Source of the DNA: Planotetraspora sp. A-T 1434 | GTDB taxonomy: Bacteria > Actinomycetota > Actinomycetes > Streptosporangiales > Streptosporangiaceae | DNA: 64,000 bases | Assembly (NCBI RefSeq): GCF_025420585.1 | Contig: NZ_JAOEGB010000006.1 | Location: 1 to 64,000 of the forward strand | Reading direction: 5' to 3' | The notes under the pieces: model-generated | Database searches by the model: none | What the model saw: only the letters and a program-made list of their open reading frames with translations | Told to the model about the DNA's origin: nothing | Position numbers and translations under genes: made by a program | Part shown: one piece after another, positions 31,701 to 39,592 of the stretch | How positions within the stretch are numbered: position 1 is the stretch's first letter | Layout of the letters: every line of letters starts with the position of its first letter

Positions 31701-32447
31701 CTACGCGGTGGATCGGCGGGGCTTCCTCGCGGCGGCATCGAGTGCGGCGGCCTCTTCGGGCGTGGGGGCGGTCCCGCCGAGGTGGGCGGGCTGCCACCAG
31801 ACCCCCTGCGAGGCCTCCGGGTAGTCTCGCTGCGCCCGGTCGAGGAGCTCCGCCATCCGCCGCCGCAGTTCCGTGGTGAGCGCGGCGATGTCGTCGCCCG
31901 GCTCCGGGTGCATGTGCTCGCCGATCAGGATGGTGATCGGCACATGCCGCTGGGTCAGCCTGCGCGGCCGTCCCTTGGTCCAGAGCCGCTGGCCGCCCCA
32001 GAGCGCGACGGGGATCAGAGGAACCCCGGCCTCGGCGGCCATCCGGATGGGGCCGCTCTTGATGTCCTTGACCGTGAAGGACCGGCTGATCGTGGCCTCG
32101 GCGAAGTTGCCGACGATCTCGCCCGACTTGAGAGCTTTCACCGCGGCGCCGAAGGCTCCCGCTCCCGCCGACCTGTCGACGGGGATGTGGTGCATGCCCC
32201 GCATCAGCGGCCCGGCGACCGGGTTGGCGAAGACCTCCTTCTTCGCCATGAACCGCACGAGACGCCCCGCGGGCCGCGCGGCGAAGCCGGCGAAGATGAA
32301 GTCGAGATAGCTGACATGGTTGCTCACCATGACCGCGCCACCCGTCCGCGGAACGCGTTCGGAGCCTTCGATGTGGAACTTGAGGTCCAGCAGCTTGAAG
32401 GCGGCCAGGGCGGTCCAGATGACCGGCGGGTACACGATCTCAGCCAT
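31701..32447 (-). CDS. PlsC-like 1-acylglycerol-3-phosphate acyltransferase
   Basis: 248 residues. Acyltransferase motif I HX4D in VMVSNHVSYLDFIFAG, motif II region GPLMRGMHHIPVDRSAG, motif III in GNFAEATISRSFTVKDIK (where many PlsC enzymes have FPEGTRS), and motif IV VPLIPVALWGGQ. Transfers an acyl group to lysophosphatidate or a related lipid at the membrane. The altered FAEAT in motif III is typical of an actinobacterial subgroup, so the acceptor may differ. Confidence 0.88.
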   Translation of the reverse strand: MAEIVYPPVIWTALAAFKLLDLKFHIEGSERVPRTGGAVMVSNHVSYLDFIFAGFAARPAGRLVRFMAKKEVFANPVAGPLMRGMHHIPVDRSAGAGAFGAAVKALKSGEIVGNFAEATISRSFTVKDIKSGPIRMAAEAGVPLIPVALWGGQRLWTKGRPRRLTQRHVPITILIGEHMHPEPGDDIAALTTELRRRMAELLDRAQRDYPEASQGVWWQPAHLGGTAPTPEEAAALDAAARKPRRSTA

Positions 32448-32496
32448 GCCTGAAACCGTAACCTACGACCCAGTAACTTGCCCCCCACCCCGGGGC

Positions 32497-32741
32497 GTGA
32501 TCATGCACACCTTCCCGAGTAACGGGTCCTGGCAGCCACAACCCCGCTCGTGATCATGCAAAGATTCCTCGCCACCCGGCCTGATCTGCTGCAACACGGT
32601 TCACGATCATGCATATGCCGTACTGCATGATCACGAATGCCCTCACGGCTGATCAGGGCTTGTGAGGAGGAATCTGCGCATGATCACGGAGTCCATGGCC
32701 CCTGCTTGACCAGCGTCTCCAGGAACCTGTGCATGATCACG
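32497..32741. repeat. Cluster of six TGCATGATCAC motifs in both orientations
   Basis: Copies at 32497-32507, 32550-32560 and 32602-32613 read (G/A)(T/C)GATCATGCA; those at 32624-32634, 32678-32687 and 32730-32740 read (T)GCATGATCAC. They fill the 298-base gap between the acyltransferase and the ThDP enzyme, where no gene is seen. Another copy is at 39036-39046. Confidence 0.75.
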
Positions 32742-32745
32742 GGGA

Positions 32746-34503
32746 TCAGTGGCCTCGGAAGGCCTCCTCCAGCCACCATGAGGCGTGATCGGCGGTCACC
32801 TTGGCGTGGACGACGAGCGGCCTGTCGCGCGGGCCTTTCAGCCACTCGGCGACCCCCACCAGATCGCCTGTCTGCCGTACGGTCACCGCCTCGCAGCCGA
32901 AGCCGCGGGCGATCTCCGCGATGTCCACCGGCGCGAAGGTCACGGTCTCCAGCGGAAACCCGTCCGGCCCGAAGTGATGGACCTCGGCCCCATAGGCTTC
33001 ATCGTCGTAGACCACGACCACCATGGGGATGCCCAGCCGTACGAGCGTCTCCAGCTCCGCGACGCTCATGAGCGCTCCGCCGTCGCCGAGGGCGGCCACC
33101 GGCAGGCGGTCCGGCCGGGCGAGGCCGGCGCCGATCGCGCTGGCCAGCCCGAGGCCGATGGACTGGAACGCCTGCGTGAAGCAGAACGACCCCTCGTCCG
33201 GCACCGACAGGAACATCGCCGGATATCCCATGTAATTGCCGGAGTCGACGGCGACGAGCCGTTCCTCCGGAAGCAGGTCGTCCAACTCGATCGAGAGCGT
33301 CCGCGGGTCGATCCGCCCGTTCCCGCTCCTGTCGTCGTACGGAACGTCCCGCCAGCGCGCCTCCCGCGCGATCCGTTCCGCGAGCTCCGGGCTCCGGTAA
33401 CCGCGGCTCACCGCGTCATCGGAGTCAGGGAAGTCACCGGAGGCCCCCAGTGCGGCATGCACAGCCCGCGCGGTTTCCCGTACGTCGCCAACGACGCCGA
33501 GATCGGCCGGGCGGTTGGCGCCGATGGCGTCGGGATCGAGGTCCACCTGGACGACCTTGGTGTCCGGCCCGATCAGCCTGCCGTGCCGGGTGGTCCACAT
33601 GGTGAGGGAGCAGCCCCAGGCGACGATGACGTCCGCTTCGCGGATCAGCTCCGCCGTCAGCGGCGACGAGAACCCGCCGCTCACGTCCAGGTCCCAGTGG
33701 CTGCCACGGAAGAGGCCCCTCATGACCGCCGATGTCGCCAGCAGGGCGCCCACCCGGCCGGCGAGGTCCTCCAGCTCGTGGCGGGCGCCCCTGGCCCCTC
33801 GCCCGGCCACGAACACGGGCCGCTCGGCCGCCGCCAGCAGCTCTCCGAGCCGGCCCACGGCCTCGGACGGCGAAGCGGGCGCGGCCGGCTCCTCCCCGGG
33901 GTCCTGGTCACTCGGGAAGGTGAGGCCCCACGGGGTGGCCGCCAACCGGCTCGCCGCCTCCTGGTGCCCGCGCCCGCGACCGGCCCGAAGTTCCTGTACG
34001 GCATGAGCGACCTCGTCGGGCAGGACCTCGGCCTGAACGTCTAGGGGCAGGTTGAGCAGCACGGTCCGGCGTCCCAGCAGCGCGGCGAGGAACGCCATCA
34101 CCGTGTCGTCCACCACGGTCTCCGCGGAGGACACCCGGGCCCCGTGCGCGCCCACCGCCGACGCGAGAGCGGCCTGGTCGATCCGGAAGTTGGACCGCGG
34201 AGCGGTCGCCTCAGGGGCGAGCACGATCAGAGGGGTGCGGCTCTTGGCCGCCTCGGTGATGCCGGTCAGCGCGTTGGTGAGGCCGGGCCCCTGGTGGACG
34301 CTGAGCACGGCGACGGTGCCGCTCATCCGGGCGTAGGCGTCGGCCATCGTCGCCGCTCCGCCCTCGTGCCGGGCGGCGACGTACCGCACGCCGTGCTCGA
34401 CGAGGGAGTTGGTGACGTGGAAGTTGCCGCTGCCGACGACGCCGAACGCCGCCCGGACGCCTAAGGAGGCGAGGACCGCGCCGACGGCCTCGGCGACGTT
34501 CAC
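32746..34503 (-). CDS. Thiamine-diphosphate-dependent enzyme, acetolactate synthase-like
   Basis: 585 residues with three domains: PYR domain with catalytic Glu47 in YVAARHEGGAATMADAYARM, a central domain (RPVFVAGRGARGARHELEDL), and a PP domain with the ThDP motif GDGGALMSVAELETLVRLG ending in VVVYDDEAYG. The usual second half of the motif is NN; here it is DD. Acetolactate synthase needs NN-type Mg contacts and a FAD site, so the reaction may be a decarboxylation or lyase instead. The start overlaps the stop of the cyclase-family gene (ATGA-type), so both act in one pathway. Confidence 0.87.
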   Translation of the reverse strand: MNVAEAVGAVLASLGVRAAFGVVGSGNFHVTNSLVEHGVRYVAARHEGGAATMADAYARMSGTVAVLSVHQGPGLTNALTGITEAAKSRTPLIVLAPEATAPRSNFRIDQAALASAVGAHGARVSSAETVVDDTVMAFLAALLGRRTVLLNLPLDVQAEVLPDEVAHAVQELRAGRGRGHQEAASRLAATPWGLTFPSDQDPGEEPAAPASPSEAVGRLGELLAAAERPVFVAGRGARGARHELEDLAGRVGALLATSAVMRGLFRGSHWDLDVSGGFSSPLTAELIREADVIVAWGCSLTMWTTRHGRLIGPDTKVVQVDLDPDAIGANRPADLGVVGDVRETARAVHAALGASGDFPDSDDAVSRGYRSPELAERIAREARWRDVPYDDRSGNGRIDPRTLSIELDDLLPEERLVAVDSGNYMGYPAMFLSVPDEGSFCFTQAFQSIGLGLASAIGAGLARPDRLPVAALGDGGALMSVAELETLVRLGIPMVVVVYDDEAYGAEVHHFGPDGFPLETVTFAPVDIAEIARGFGCEAVTVRQTGDLVGVAEWLKGPRDRPLVVHAKVTADHASWWLEEAFRGH

Positions 34504-35273
34504 CGCTCCACCAGGGCGAGAACGCGGGCCGGGCTGCCCGAGCCGCCGACGATCGGCAGCGGGCCGGCGACGACGACCGACCCCGTGGGCGGCAGCCGGT
34601 CGAGGTTGCGGAGCTGGGTCAGGCCGTACTTACCCGCGCCGAGGAGGAACGAGTGGCAGGGAAAGGCCGGGTCGAACGAGTGCGCCGCCCCGGCGTCGGT
34701 CCCGACGGTCTCGACGCCGATGCCGGCGATCGGCGTCTGCTCAGCGAGGTAACGCGCACATTCGACCGAGATGCCGGGCGTGTGCGGGCCGGTGTCGTCG
34801 GCGTTCAGGAACTCGGCCTGGTCGTGGGCGCGGGAGTCCCAGCCGGTGCGGAAGAGCAGCCAGCCGCCCTCCGGCAGCGGGCCGTGCTCCTTCTCCCATG
34901 CGGTGACGTGGTCGATCTCAAGCAGGAAGTCGGGATTCTGTTTCGCTTGTTCGGTGAAGTCGAGCACCACCGCGGGTCCGATGAGCTTGGCGGCGGGGAC
35001 CTGCGACACGTCCTCCCCGTCCCGCGCTGTCACCCAGTGGATCGGCGCGTCGAAGTGGGTGCCGGTGTGCTCTCCGGTCGAGATGTTGTTCCAGTACCAC
35101 GCGGGGCCGCGGTCGTCGTACCGGCTGATCTCCTGGAGCGTGAACGGCACGGTCTGCCCGAACTGTTCGGGCAGCAGCAGGATCGGTGTCGTCTCGCTCA
35201 ACGGCGCGGTCAGATCGAGCACCTCGATCCCCCCACTCCGGATGCCCTCCACCAGATCCCGCAACACCGACAT
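34500..35273 (-). CDS. Cyclase-family (kynurenine formamidase-like) metal hydrolase
   Basis: 257 residues from ATG 35273, preceded by GGAGG (frame opens at 35285). The family's metal-binding signature HTGTHFDAPIHW is clear, as are LLFRTGWDSRAHDQAEF and IGVETVGTDAGAAHSFDP. Members hydrolyse N-formylkynurenine, isatin or related cyclic amides and lactones. Overlaps the ThDP enzyme start by four bases; a formamide or lactone substrate feeding a keto-acid decarboxylation is plausible but not shown. Confidence 0.87.
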   Translation of the reverse strand: MSVLRDLVEGIRSGGIEVLDLTAPLSETTPILLLPEQFGQTVPFTLQEISRYDDRGPAWYWNNISTGEHTGTHFDAPIHWVTARDGEDVSQVPAAKLIGPAVVLDFTEQAKQNPDFLLEIDHVTAWEKEHGPLPEGGWLLFRTGWDSRAHDQAEFLNADDTGPHTPGISVECARYLAEQTPIAGIGVETVGTDAGAAHSFDPAFPCHSFLLGAGKYGLTQLRNLDRLPPTGSVVVAGPLPIVGGSGSPARVLALVER

Positions 35274-35285
35274 GCGCGCCTCCAA

Positions 35286-35553
35286 TCGTCTCCTGAACGC
35301 CCAAATCCTCCTACACCCCAGTGTCGAACGCCAGATCAGCCACGCTTCACAGTGCTGCGAATCCCATGAGGATCGCTCAGATCACGCCGCCGCGCCTGGC
35401 ACAGCCCGCTTAAGTAGCCTGATCCGCCAAGGAGATATCGGCGACACGGACCGAAGCGACTTCGGGATTGTCGCAGAGGGATACGACATCCTTGGGCCAC
35501 GCGCTGATAACCAACCCGGCATGGAGTTTTCCGGCAAGTCAAATTAGACGGCT
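35286..35553. other. Intergenic, no gene recognised
   Basis: 268 bases with lower GC than the neighbours. No ORF with normal codon bias and no hairpin with convincing terminator form was found. Confidence 0.5.
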
Positions 35554-36021
35554 CTAACCCATTCCAGAATCATAGATCAGCCACCTATCCGACGTCTTGT
35601 TCCGTCCAAGGTAGTAGCCCCAAGCTTGGCGTCCACTCGTCATTTCAGGGGAGTCTTGCTGTCGTTGCAGGTCGAATTTGACGCCCACGTAGACAACATC
35701 GCGAAATCTCCCGTGCGGGTCCGAATCCTTGAACACTCCGGTAACGATCACCGCTCGCACATGGTTCCACTCGCACAGAACACGGGCGGCCCCCGTTTGC
35801 TCCCGCCGCGCGAACGCGGGAGTGGAAACGGCGCTCATCTTCTCCGCGTCGTGGGCGTCGACTGCCGTCAAGTAAGCTACAACGGTCTTCGCGGGACGCT
35901 CCGCCGAAGTCGGAATTCGTACGTTCGAGGACGACTCAGAACAGTCCTTATCGTTCCCGCACCCTGCGACGCCGAGAATAAATACGAGAACCACTGCCAT
36001 CCCGATTCGCCTAAAACGCAA
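35554..36021 (-). CDS. Putative lipoprotein of unknown function
   Basis: 155 residues. N-terminal signal RRIGMAVVLVFILGVAGCGN with lipobox LGVAGC (Cys21), so it is exported and lipid-anchored. The mature part (KTVVAYLTAVDAHDAEKMSA, HGRFRDVVYVGVKFDLQRQQ, WGYYLGRNKTSDRWLIYDSG) resembles an NTF2-like/SnoaL-type secreted fold. Codon use is less G/C-biased than in neighbours, so it may be recently acquired. Confidence 0.7.
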   Translation of the reverse strand: MRFRRIGMAVVLVFILGVAGCGNDKDCSESSSNVRIPTSAERPAKTVVAYLTAVDAHDAEKMSAVSTPAFARREQTGAARVLCEWNHVRAVIVTGVFKDSDPHGRFRDVVYVGVKFDLQRQQDSPEMTSGRQAWGYYLGRNKTSDRWLIYDSGMG

Positions 36022-36204
36022 TGATCACCTCCACGGTGGGCCCTACCCTCGGACGGATTCAGCCGCACGAGGGCAGGGCACGGGCATGCTGTTGCTTGAA
36101 GCTGTTCGCCGTCGAGAGGTTGAGGGTAAGCTTCTCGACCGGAATGGCGACGGCATGCGAGCTTGCAGTGGAACACCATCACAACCGTGCGGTGTGCGGG
36201 CGGA

Positions 36205-36825
36205 TCAGAGAACGCGTCCCGATCGGGCATCGCTCGCATACTGCTTAAGAGACGGGCTGATTTCCGGCCGGGCGCGTAAGAAGCCGTCGATGATGGCCTC
36301 GGTCTCGTCCGGGTAGTTCAGATGCCAGTGCCCCAGCCCGTGGAGACCGCTTTCGACGCAGGCGACGTTGTCACTGCCGAGGGTTTCGCGCATCACGTCG
36401 AGCAGGACGGAGTCAATTTCGCGGGACTCCGGCCGGTCCGGTCTTCCCCAGGTGGGGAAGACGTCCCACCACATGTAGCAGATGCTGTTGAGCGGCTCGT
36501 CGCCCGAGCGCCCCTGCCTGCCGTTGCTCAACACCTTCTGGCAGAGCGGCGCGAACAGTTGCCTATACAGCTGACGGATGGACTCGGCGCACCGGACCCT
36601 CAGCGACTCGTCCACCCCTTCGTTATAGAGCTCATGAAGCATGTCGCATTCACCGACCAGGAACCACAGCCCGGCGTTTATCTGCGCCGTCGAATACTTC
36701 TCGGTGAGCCGTCCAGCCGACGAGAACAGTTCCGTCAGCCCGCGAACGACGTCGAGAGGGCCGACATCATCGGCGTCCCCATCCTTGACGACGAGCACAC
36801 GATGCGCCCACTGATCGAAATCCAT
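36205..36825 (-). CDS. Conserved hypothetical helical protein
   Basis: 206 residues from ATG 36825, which has GAGGT five bases upstream; the longer frame above it is antisense to dhaK. Features include DVGPLDVVRGLTELFSSAG, INAGLWFLVGECDMLHELYN, NSICYMWWDVFPTWGRPD and VESGLHGLGHWHLNYPDE. Similar proteins are common in Streptomyces as hypotheticals, often near immunity or integrative genes. The repeated helices with a His-rich LHGLGHWH look like a HEAT-type scaffold. No activity can be assigned. Confidence 0.75.
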   Translation of the reverse strand: MDFDQWAHRVLVVKDGDADDVGPLDVVRGLTELFSSAGRLTEKYSTAQINAGLWFLVGECDMLHELYNEGVDESLRVRCAESIRQLYRQLFAPLCQKVLSNGRQGRSGDEPLNSICYMWWDVFPTWGRPDRPESREIDSVLLDVMRETLGSDNVACVESGLHGLGHWHLNYPDETEAIIDGFLRARPEISPSLKQYASDARSGRVL

Positions 36826-36940
36826 CGCGACCTCATATGTCCGTTCCGGCCCCGTCGCTTGATCTTCCCAGCTGCCCGGGATTGCCGTATGGCAGATAGG
36901 GGCAGAAGTTGTCCTTAAGACCGATAAGGACGGCGGGGTC

Positions 36941-37933
36941 ATGAAGAAGCTCATCAACGGCGTCGACACGGTGGTCATCGACGCGCTGCGCGGCATGGCG
37001 GCGGCGCACCCCTCGCTCCGGGTGGACCTCGACAACAAGGTGATCTTCCGGAGGGACGCCCCGCGCCGGGGCAAGGTCGGGCTGGTCTCCGGCGGAGGGT
37101 CCGGCCACGAGCCGCTGCACGGAGGTTTCGTCGGGTACGGCATGCTCGATGCCGCGTGTCCCGGGGAGGTCTTCACCTCGCCCGTCCCCGACCAGGTGAT
37201 CGAGGCCAGCAAGGGAGTGGACGGCGGAGCCGGAGTGCTCCACATCGTCAAGAACTACACCGGCGACGTGCTCAACTTCGAGATGGCGGCCGAACTCTGC
37301 GCCGACGAGAGCATCGAGGTAGCGAGCGTGCTGGTCAACGACGACGTCGCCGTGCGGGACTCCCTCTACACCGCCGGTCGCCGGGGCACCGGCGCGACGC
37401 TGTTCGTCGAGAAGATCGCCGGGGCCCTCGCGGAGACCGGGGCGCCCCTGGCCGACGTCGCCCGGATCGGCCGGGAGGTCAACGAGCGCAGCCGGTCCTT
37501 CGGGGTCGCCCTCACGCCCTGCACCGTCCCCGCCGCCGGCAAGCCGACCTTCGAGCTGGGCGACACCGAGATCGAGCTCGGCATCGGCATCCACGGCGAG
37601 CCCGGACGCACGCGCACGTCGCACCGCGACGCACGCGAGATCGTACGGCTGGCCATGGACGCCATCTACGACGACCTTCCTTTGTCCGGCGAGACGCTCG
37701 TCCTGGTCAACGGGATGGGCGGCACTCCCCTCATGGAGCTGTACATCCTGTTCGCCGAGGTCTCCGCGTACCTCCACGAGAAGGGCGCGACAGCCGTACG
37801 CAGCCTGGTCGGAAACTACGTGACCAGTCTGGACATGCAGGGCTTCTCGGTCACGGTGTGCCGGTTGACCGACGAGCTCACCCGGCTCTGGGACGCGCCG
37901 GTGGAGACCCCCGGGCTCCGCTGGGGCCGATGA
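36941..37933 (+). CDS. dhaK: Dihydroxyacetone kinase, DhaK subunit
   Basis: 330 residues. Binds dihydroxyacetone covalently through a His; His218 lies in [10 protein letters not shown], at the same position as in the E. coli subunit. N-terminal [17 protein letters not shown] and [17 protein letters not shown] are family signatures. DhaK hands the substrate to DhaL, which transfers phosphate from its ADP cofactor. The stop overlaps the dhaL start (ATGA), and dhaM follows, giving a PTS-dependent dhaKLM operon. Confidence 0.95.
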   Translation: MKKLINGVDTVVIDALRGMAAAHPSLRVDLDNKVIFRRDAPRRGKVGLVSGGGSGHEPLHGGFVGYGMLDAACPGEVFTSPVPDQVIEASKGVDGGAGVLHIVKNYTGDVLNFEMAAELCADESIEVASVLVNDDVAVRDSLYTAGRRGTGATLFVEKIAGALAETGAPLADVARIGREVNERSRSFGVALTPCTVPAAGKPTFELGDTEIELGIGIHGEPGRTRTSHRDAREIVRLAMDAIYDDLPLSGETLVLVNGMGGTPLMELYILFAEVSAYLHEKGATAVRSLVGNYVTSLDMQGFSVTVCRLTDELTRLWDAPVETPGLRWGR

Positions 37934-38580
37934 CGACCGCCCACGAGGAGCCGCTGGTGGACACACCGTTCTTCCTGGCCTGGATCGAGGAGATGGCGAC
38001 AGCCGTACAGGTCGAGCGCGACCGGCTCACCGAGCTCGACGCCGCGATCGGCGACGCCGACCACGGCGCGAACGTGGACCGCGGCTTCACGGCGGTACGG
38101 CAGGCGCTCGCGGACGGGCCGCCGGAGACGCCCCGAGCCGTGCTCGTGCTGGCCGGATCCACGCTGATCCGCAAGGTCGGCGGTGCTTCCGGCCCCTTGT
38201 ACGGCACGGCCTTCCGGCAGATGGGACGAACGTTGCGCGACGCTCCCGAGGTGACCCTGGCCGAGCTGGCCGTGGCGTTCGACGCGGCGCTGGCCGGGGT
38301 TCAGAAGCTCGGCGGGGCCGCCGAGGGCGACAAGACCATGGTGGACGCGCTCGCCCCCGCCGTCCGGGCCCTGGCGCGGGCCGTACAGGACGGGTCGAAA
38401 CCGGAGGACGCGATGGCCGCAGCGGCGGAAGCGGCGGCCGAGGGCGCGCGGGCGACGGTGCCGCTCCAGGCGCGGAAGGGGCGGGCCAGCTATCTGGGGC
38501 CGCGCAGCATCGGGCACGAGGATCCCGGCGCCGCCTCGACAGCACTGATCTTCGCGGCGCTGCGCAAGGCGGCCGGATAA
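37930..38580 (+). CDS. dhaL: Dihydroxyacetone kinase, DhaL (ADP-binding) subunit
   Basis: 216 residues, start fixed by the ATGA overlap. Mg-ADP site Asp residues in [19 protein letters not shown], then [16 protein letters not shown] and [19 protein letters not shown], ending with [16 protein letters not shown]. It carries a tightly bound ADP that DhaM phosphorylates to ATP, which then phosphorylates dihydroxyacetone to DHAP for glycolysis. Confidence 0.95.
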   Translation: MTTAHEEPLVDTPFFLAWIEEMATAVQVERDRLTELDAAIGDADHGANVDRGFTAVRQALADGPPETPRAVLVLAGSTLIRKVGGASGPLYGTAFRQMGRTLRDAPEVTLAELAVAFDAALAGVQKLGGAAEGDKTMVDALAPAVRALARAVQDGSKPEDAMAAAAEAAAEGARATVPLQARKGRASYLGPRSIGHEDPGAASTALIFAALRKAAG

Positions 38581-38594
38581 CGGGGAGCCAGGAG

Positions 38595-38969
38595 ATGGTG
38601 GGAATCGTTCTGCTCTCTCACAGCGCCGGGCTGGCCGAGGAGGTGGTGGCTCTCGCCAGGCAGATCGCGGGCGCCGACGTGCCGGTCGCGGCGGCGGGTG
38701 GCACGGAGGACGGCGGCCTCGGGACGAGCCTGGACAAGGTCGGCGCAGCCGTCGAAAGCGTAGACCAGGGGGAAGGAGTCGTCCTCATCCCCGACCTCGG
38801 CAGCTCGGTGCTGACGGCCCGGCTGCTCGAGGAGCCGGGCTCAGTGATGATCGCGGATGTGCCGTTCGTCGAGGGTGCGATCGCCGCGGCGGTGGCGGCC
38901 GGAGGCGGCGCGTCCCTGGCAGCCGTCCTCGACGCGGCCGAAGAGGCCCGGACTTTCCGCAAGCTCTGA
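38595..38969 (+). CDS. dhaM: DhaM, EIIA-like PTS phosphotransfer subunit
   Basis: 124 residues, a lone PTS EIIA (mannose-type) domain. Active-site His9 in MVGIVLLSHSAGLAEEV; GTSLDKVGAAVESVDQG and VVLIPDLGSSVLTARL follow. Unlike E. coli DhaM there is no fused HPr or EI domain, so it must take phosphate from a general HPr encoded elsewhere. Last gene of the operon. Confidence 0.92.
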   Translation: MVGIVLLSHSAGLAEEVVALARQIAGADVPVAAAGGTEDGGLGTSLDKVGAAVESVDQGEGVVLIPDLGSSVLTARLLEEPGSVMIADVPFVEGAIAAAVAAGGGASLAAVLDAAEEARTFRKL

Positions 38970-39103
38970 CCAGCCGGCGTGCGGTCTCCCAAGGCGGTGA
39001 GTCGGTCACATCATGAGGGTGATCAAACACCCCCGTGCATGATCACAACCCTTCCCCCGCTTCCCTCTTCCCCGACCCTTCCCTTCGCTTCGTCCCTCTT
39101 CTC

Positions 39104-39358
39104 CTACCAGCGGAAGTAGACGAACAGGCGGCCGTGGTTCTTGGCGTCCTTGTCGATCCGGTGGTAGAGCGCCTTGATCTCCTTCTGCTCAAGAAAGCGG
39201 AGCACCTTTTTCTTGAGCTGGCCCGAGCCCTTGCCCGGGATTATCTCCACCTGGGTGGCCTTCTTCTGGACGGCCTCCTGGATGATGCCGCGCAGCGCCC
39301 GGTCGATCTCGCCGCCCTTGTTGTAGATGTCGTGGAGATCCAATTTGAGCTTCACGGA
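39104..39358 (-). CDS. Small Smr-domain protein
   Basis: 84 residues from a GTG at 39358 (frame opens at 39385). An entire Smr domain: LKLDLHDIYNKGGEIDRALR with the LDLH start, QVEIIPGKGSGQLKKKVLRF with the GxG(K) loop, and YHRIDKDAKNHGRLFVYFRW. Smr domains of MutS2 type nick or cut DNA/RNA. It is unusual in being so small and Lys-rich. Gene stands alone; partner unknown. Confidence 0.8.
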   Translation of the reverse strand, partial: SVKLKLDLHDIYNKGGEIDRALRGIIQEAVQKKATQVEIIPGKGSGQLKKKVLRFLEQKEIKALYHRIDKDAKNHGRLFVYFRW

Positions 39359-39460
39359 CACGAGTCTAGAGCCCGCTCCCAACACAAAGCAGATGCCAAA
39401 TCAACATAAAAGGCGATCTAGCTTTGAAAATGATCGTTAGTTAGACTCCCTGTCAGGTTC

Positions 39461-39480
39461 GGCCACCCGCACGGGTGGCC
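39461..39480 (+). promoter_or_regulatory. 5' UTR hairpin ahead of the subtilase gene
   Basis: GGCCACCC-GCAC-GGGTGGCC forms a perfect 8-bp stem about 113 bases before the subtilase start. A possible promoter (TAGACT at 39442-39447) lies just upstream. This may be part of a longer structured leader; I could not match it to a known riboswitch. Confidence 0.45.
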
Positions 39481-39592
39481 GTTCGCACGTCGCCCAAAGG
39501 GGGAGGGGCCGTACCTCCCATGCCAACTGGGCGGCACGACTTCTCCCTGCCCTGCGGGCGGCGGGTCCTCACCCGGTCTCCAGGGAGGTGTC

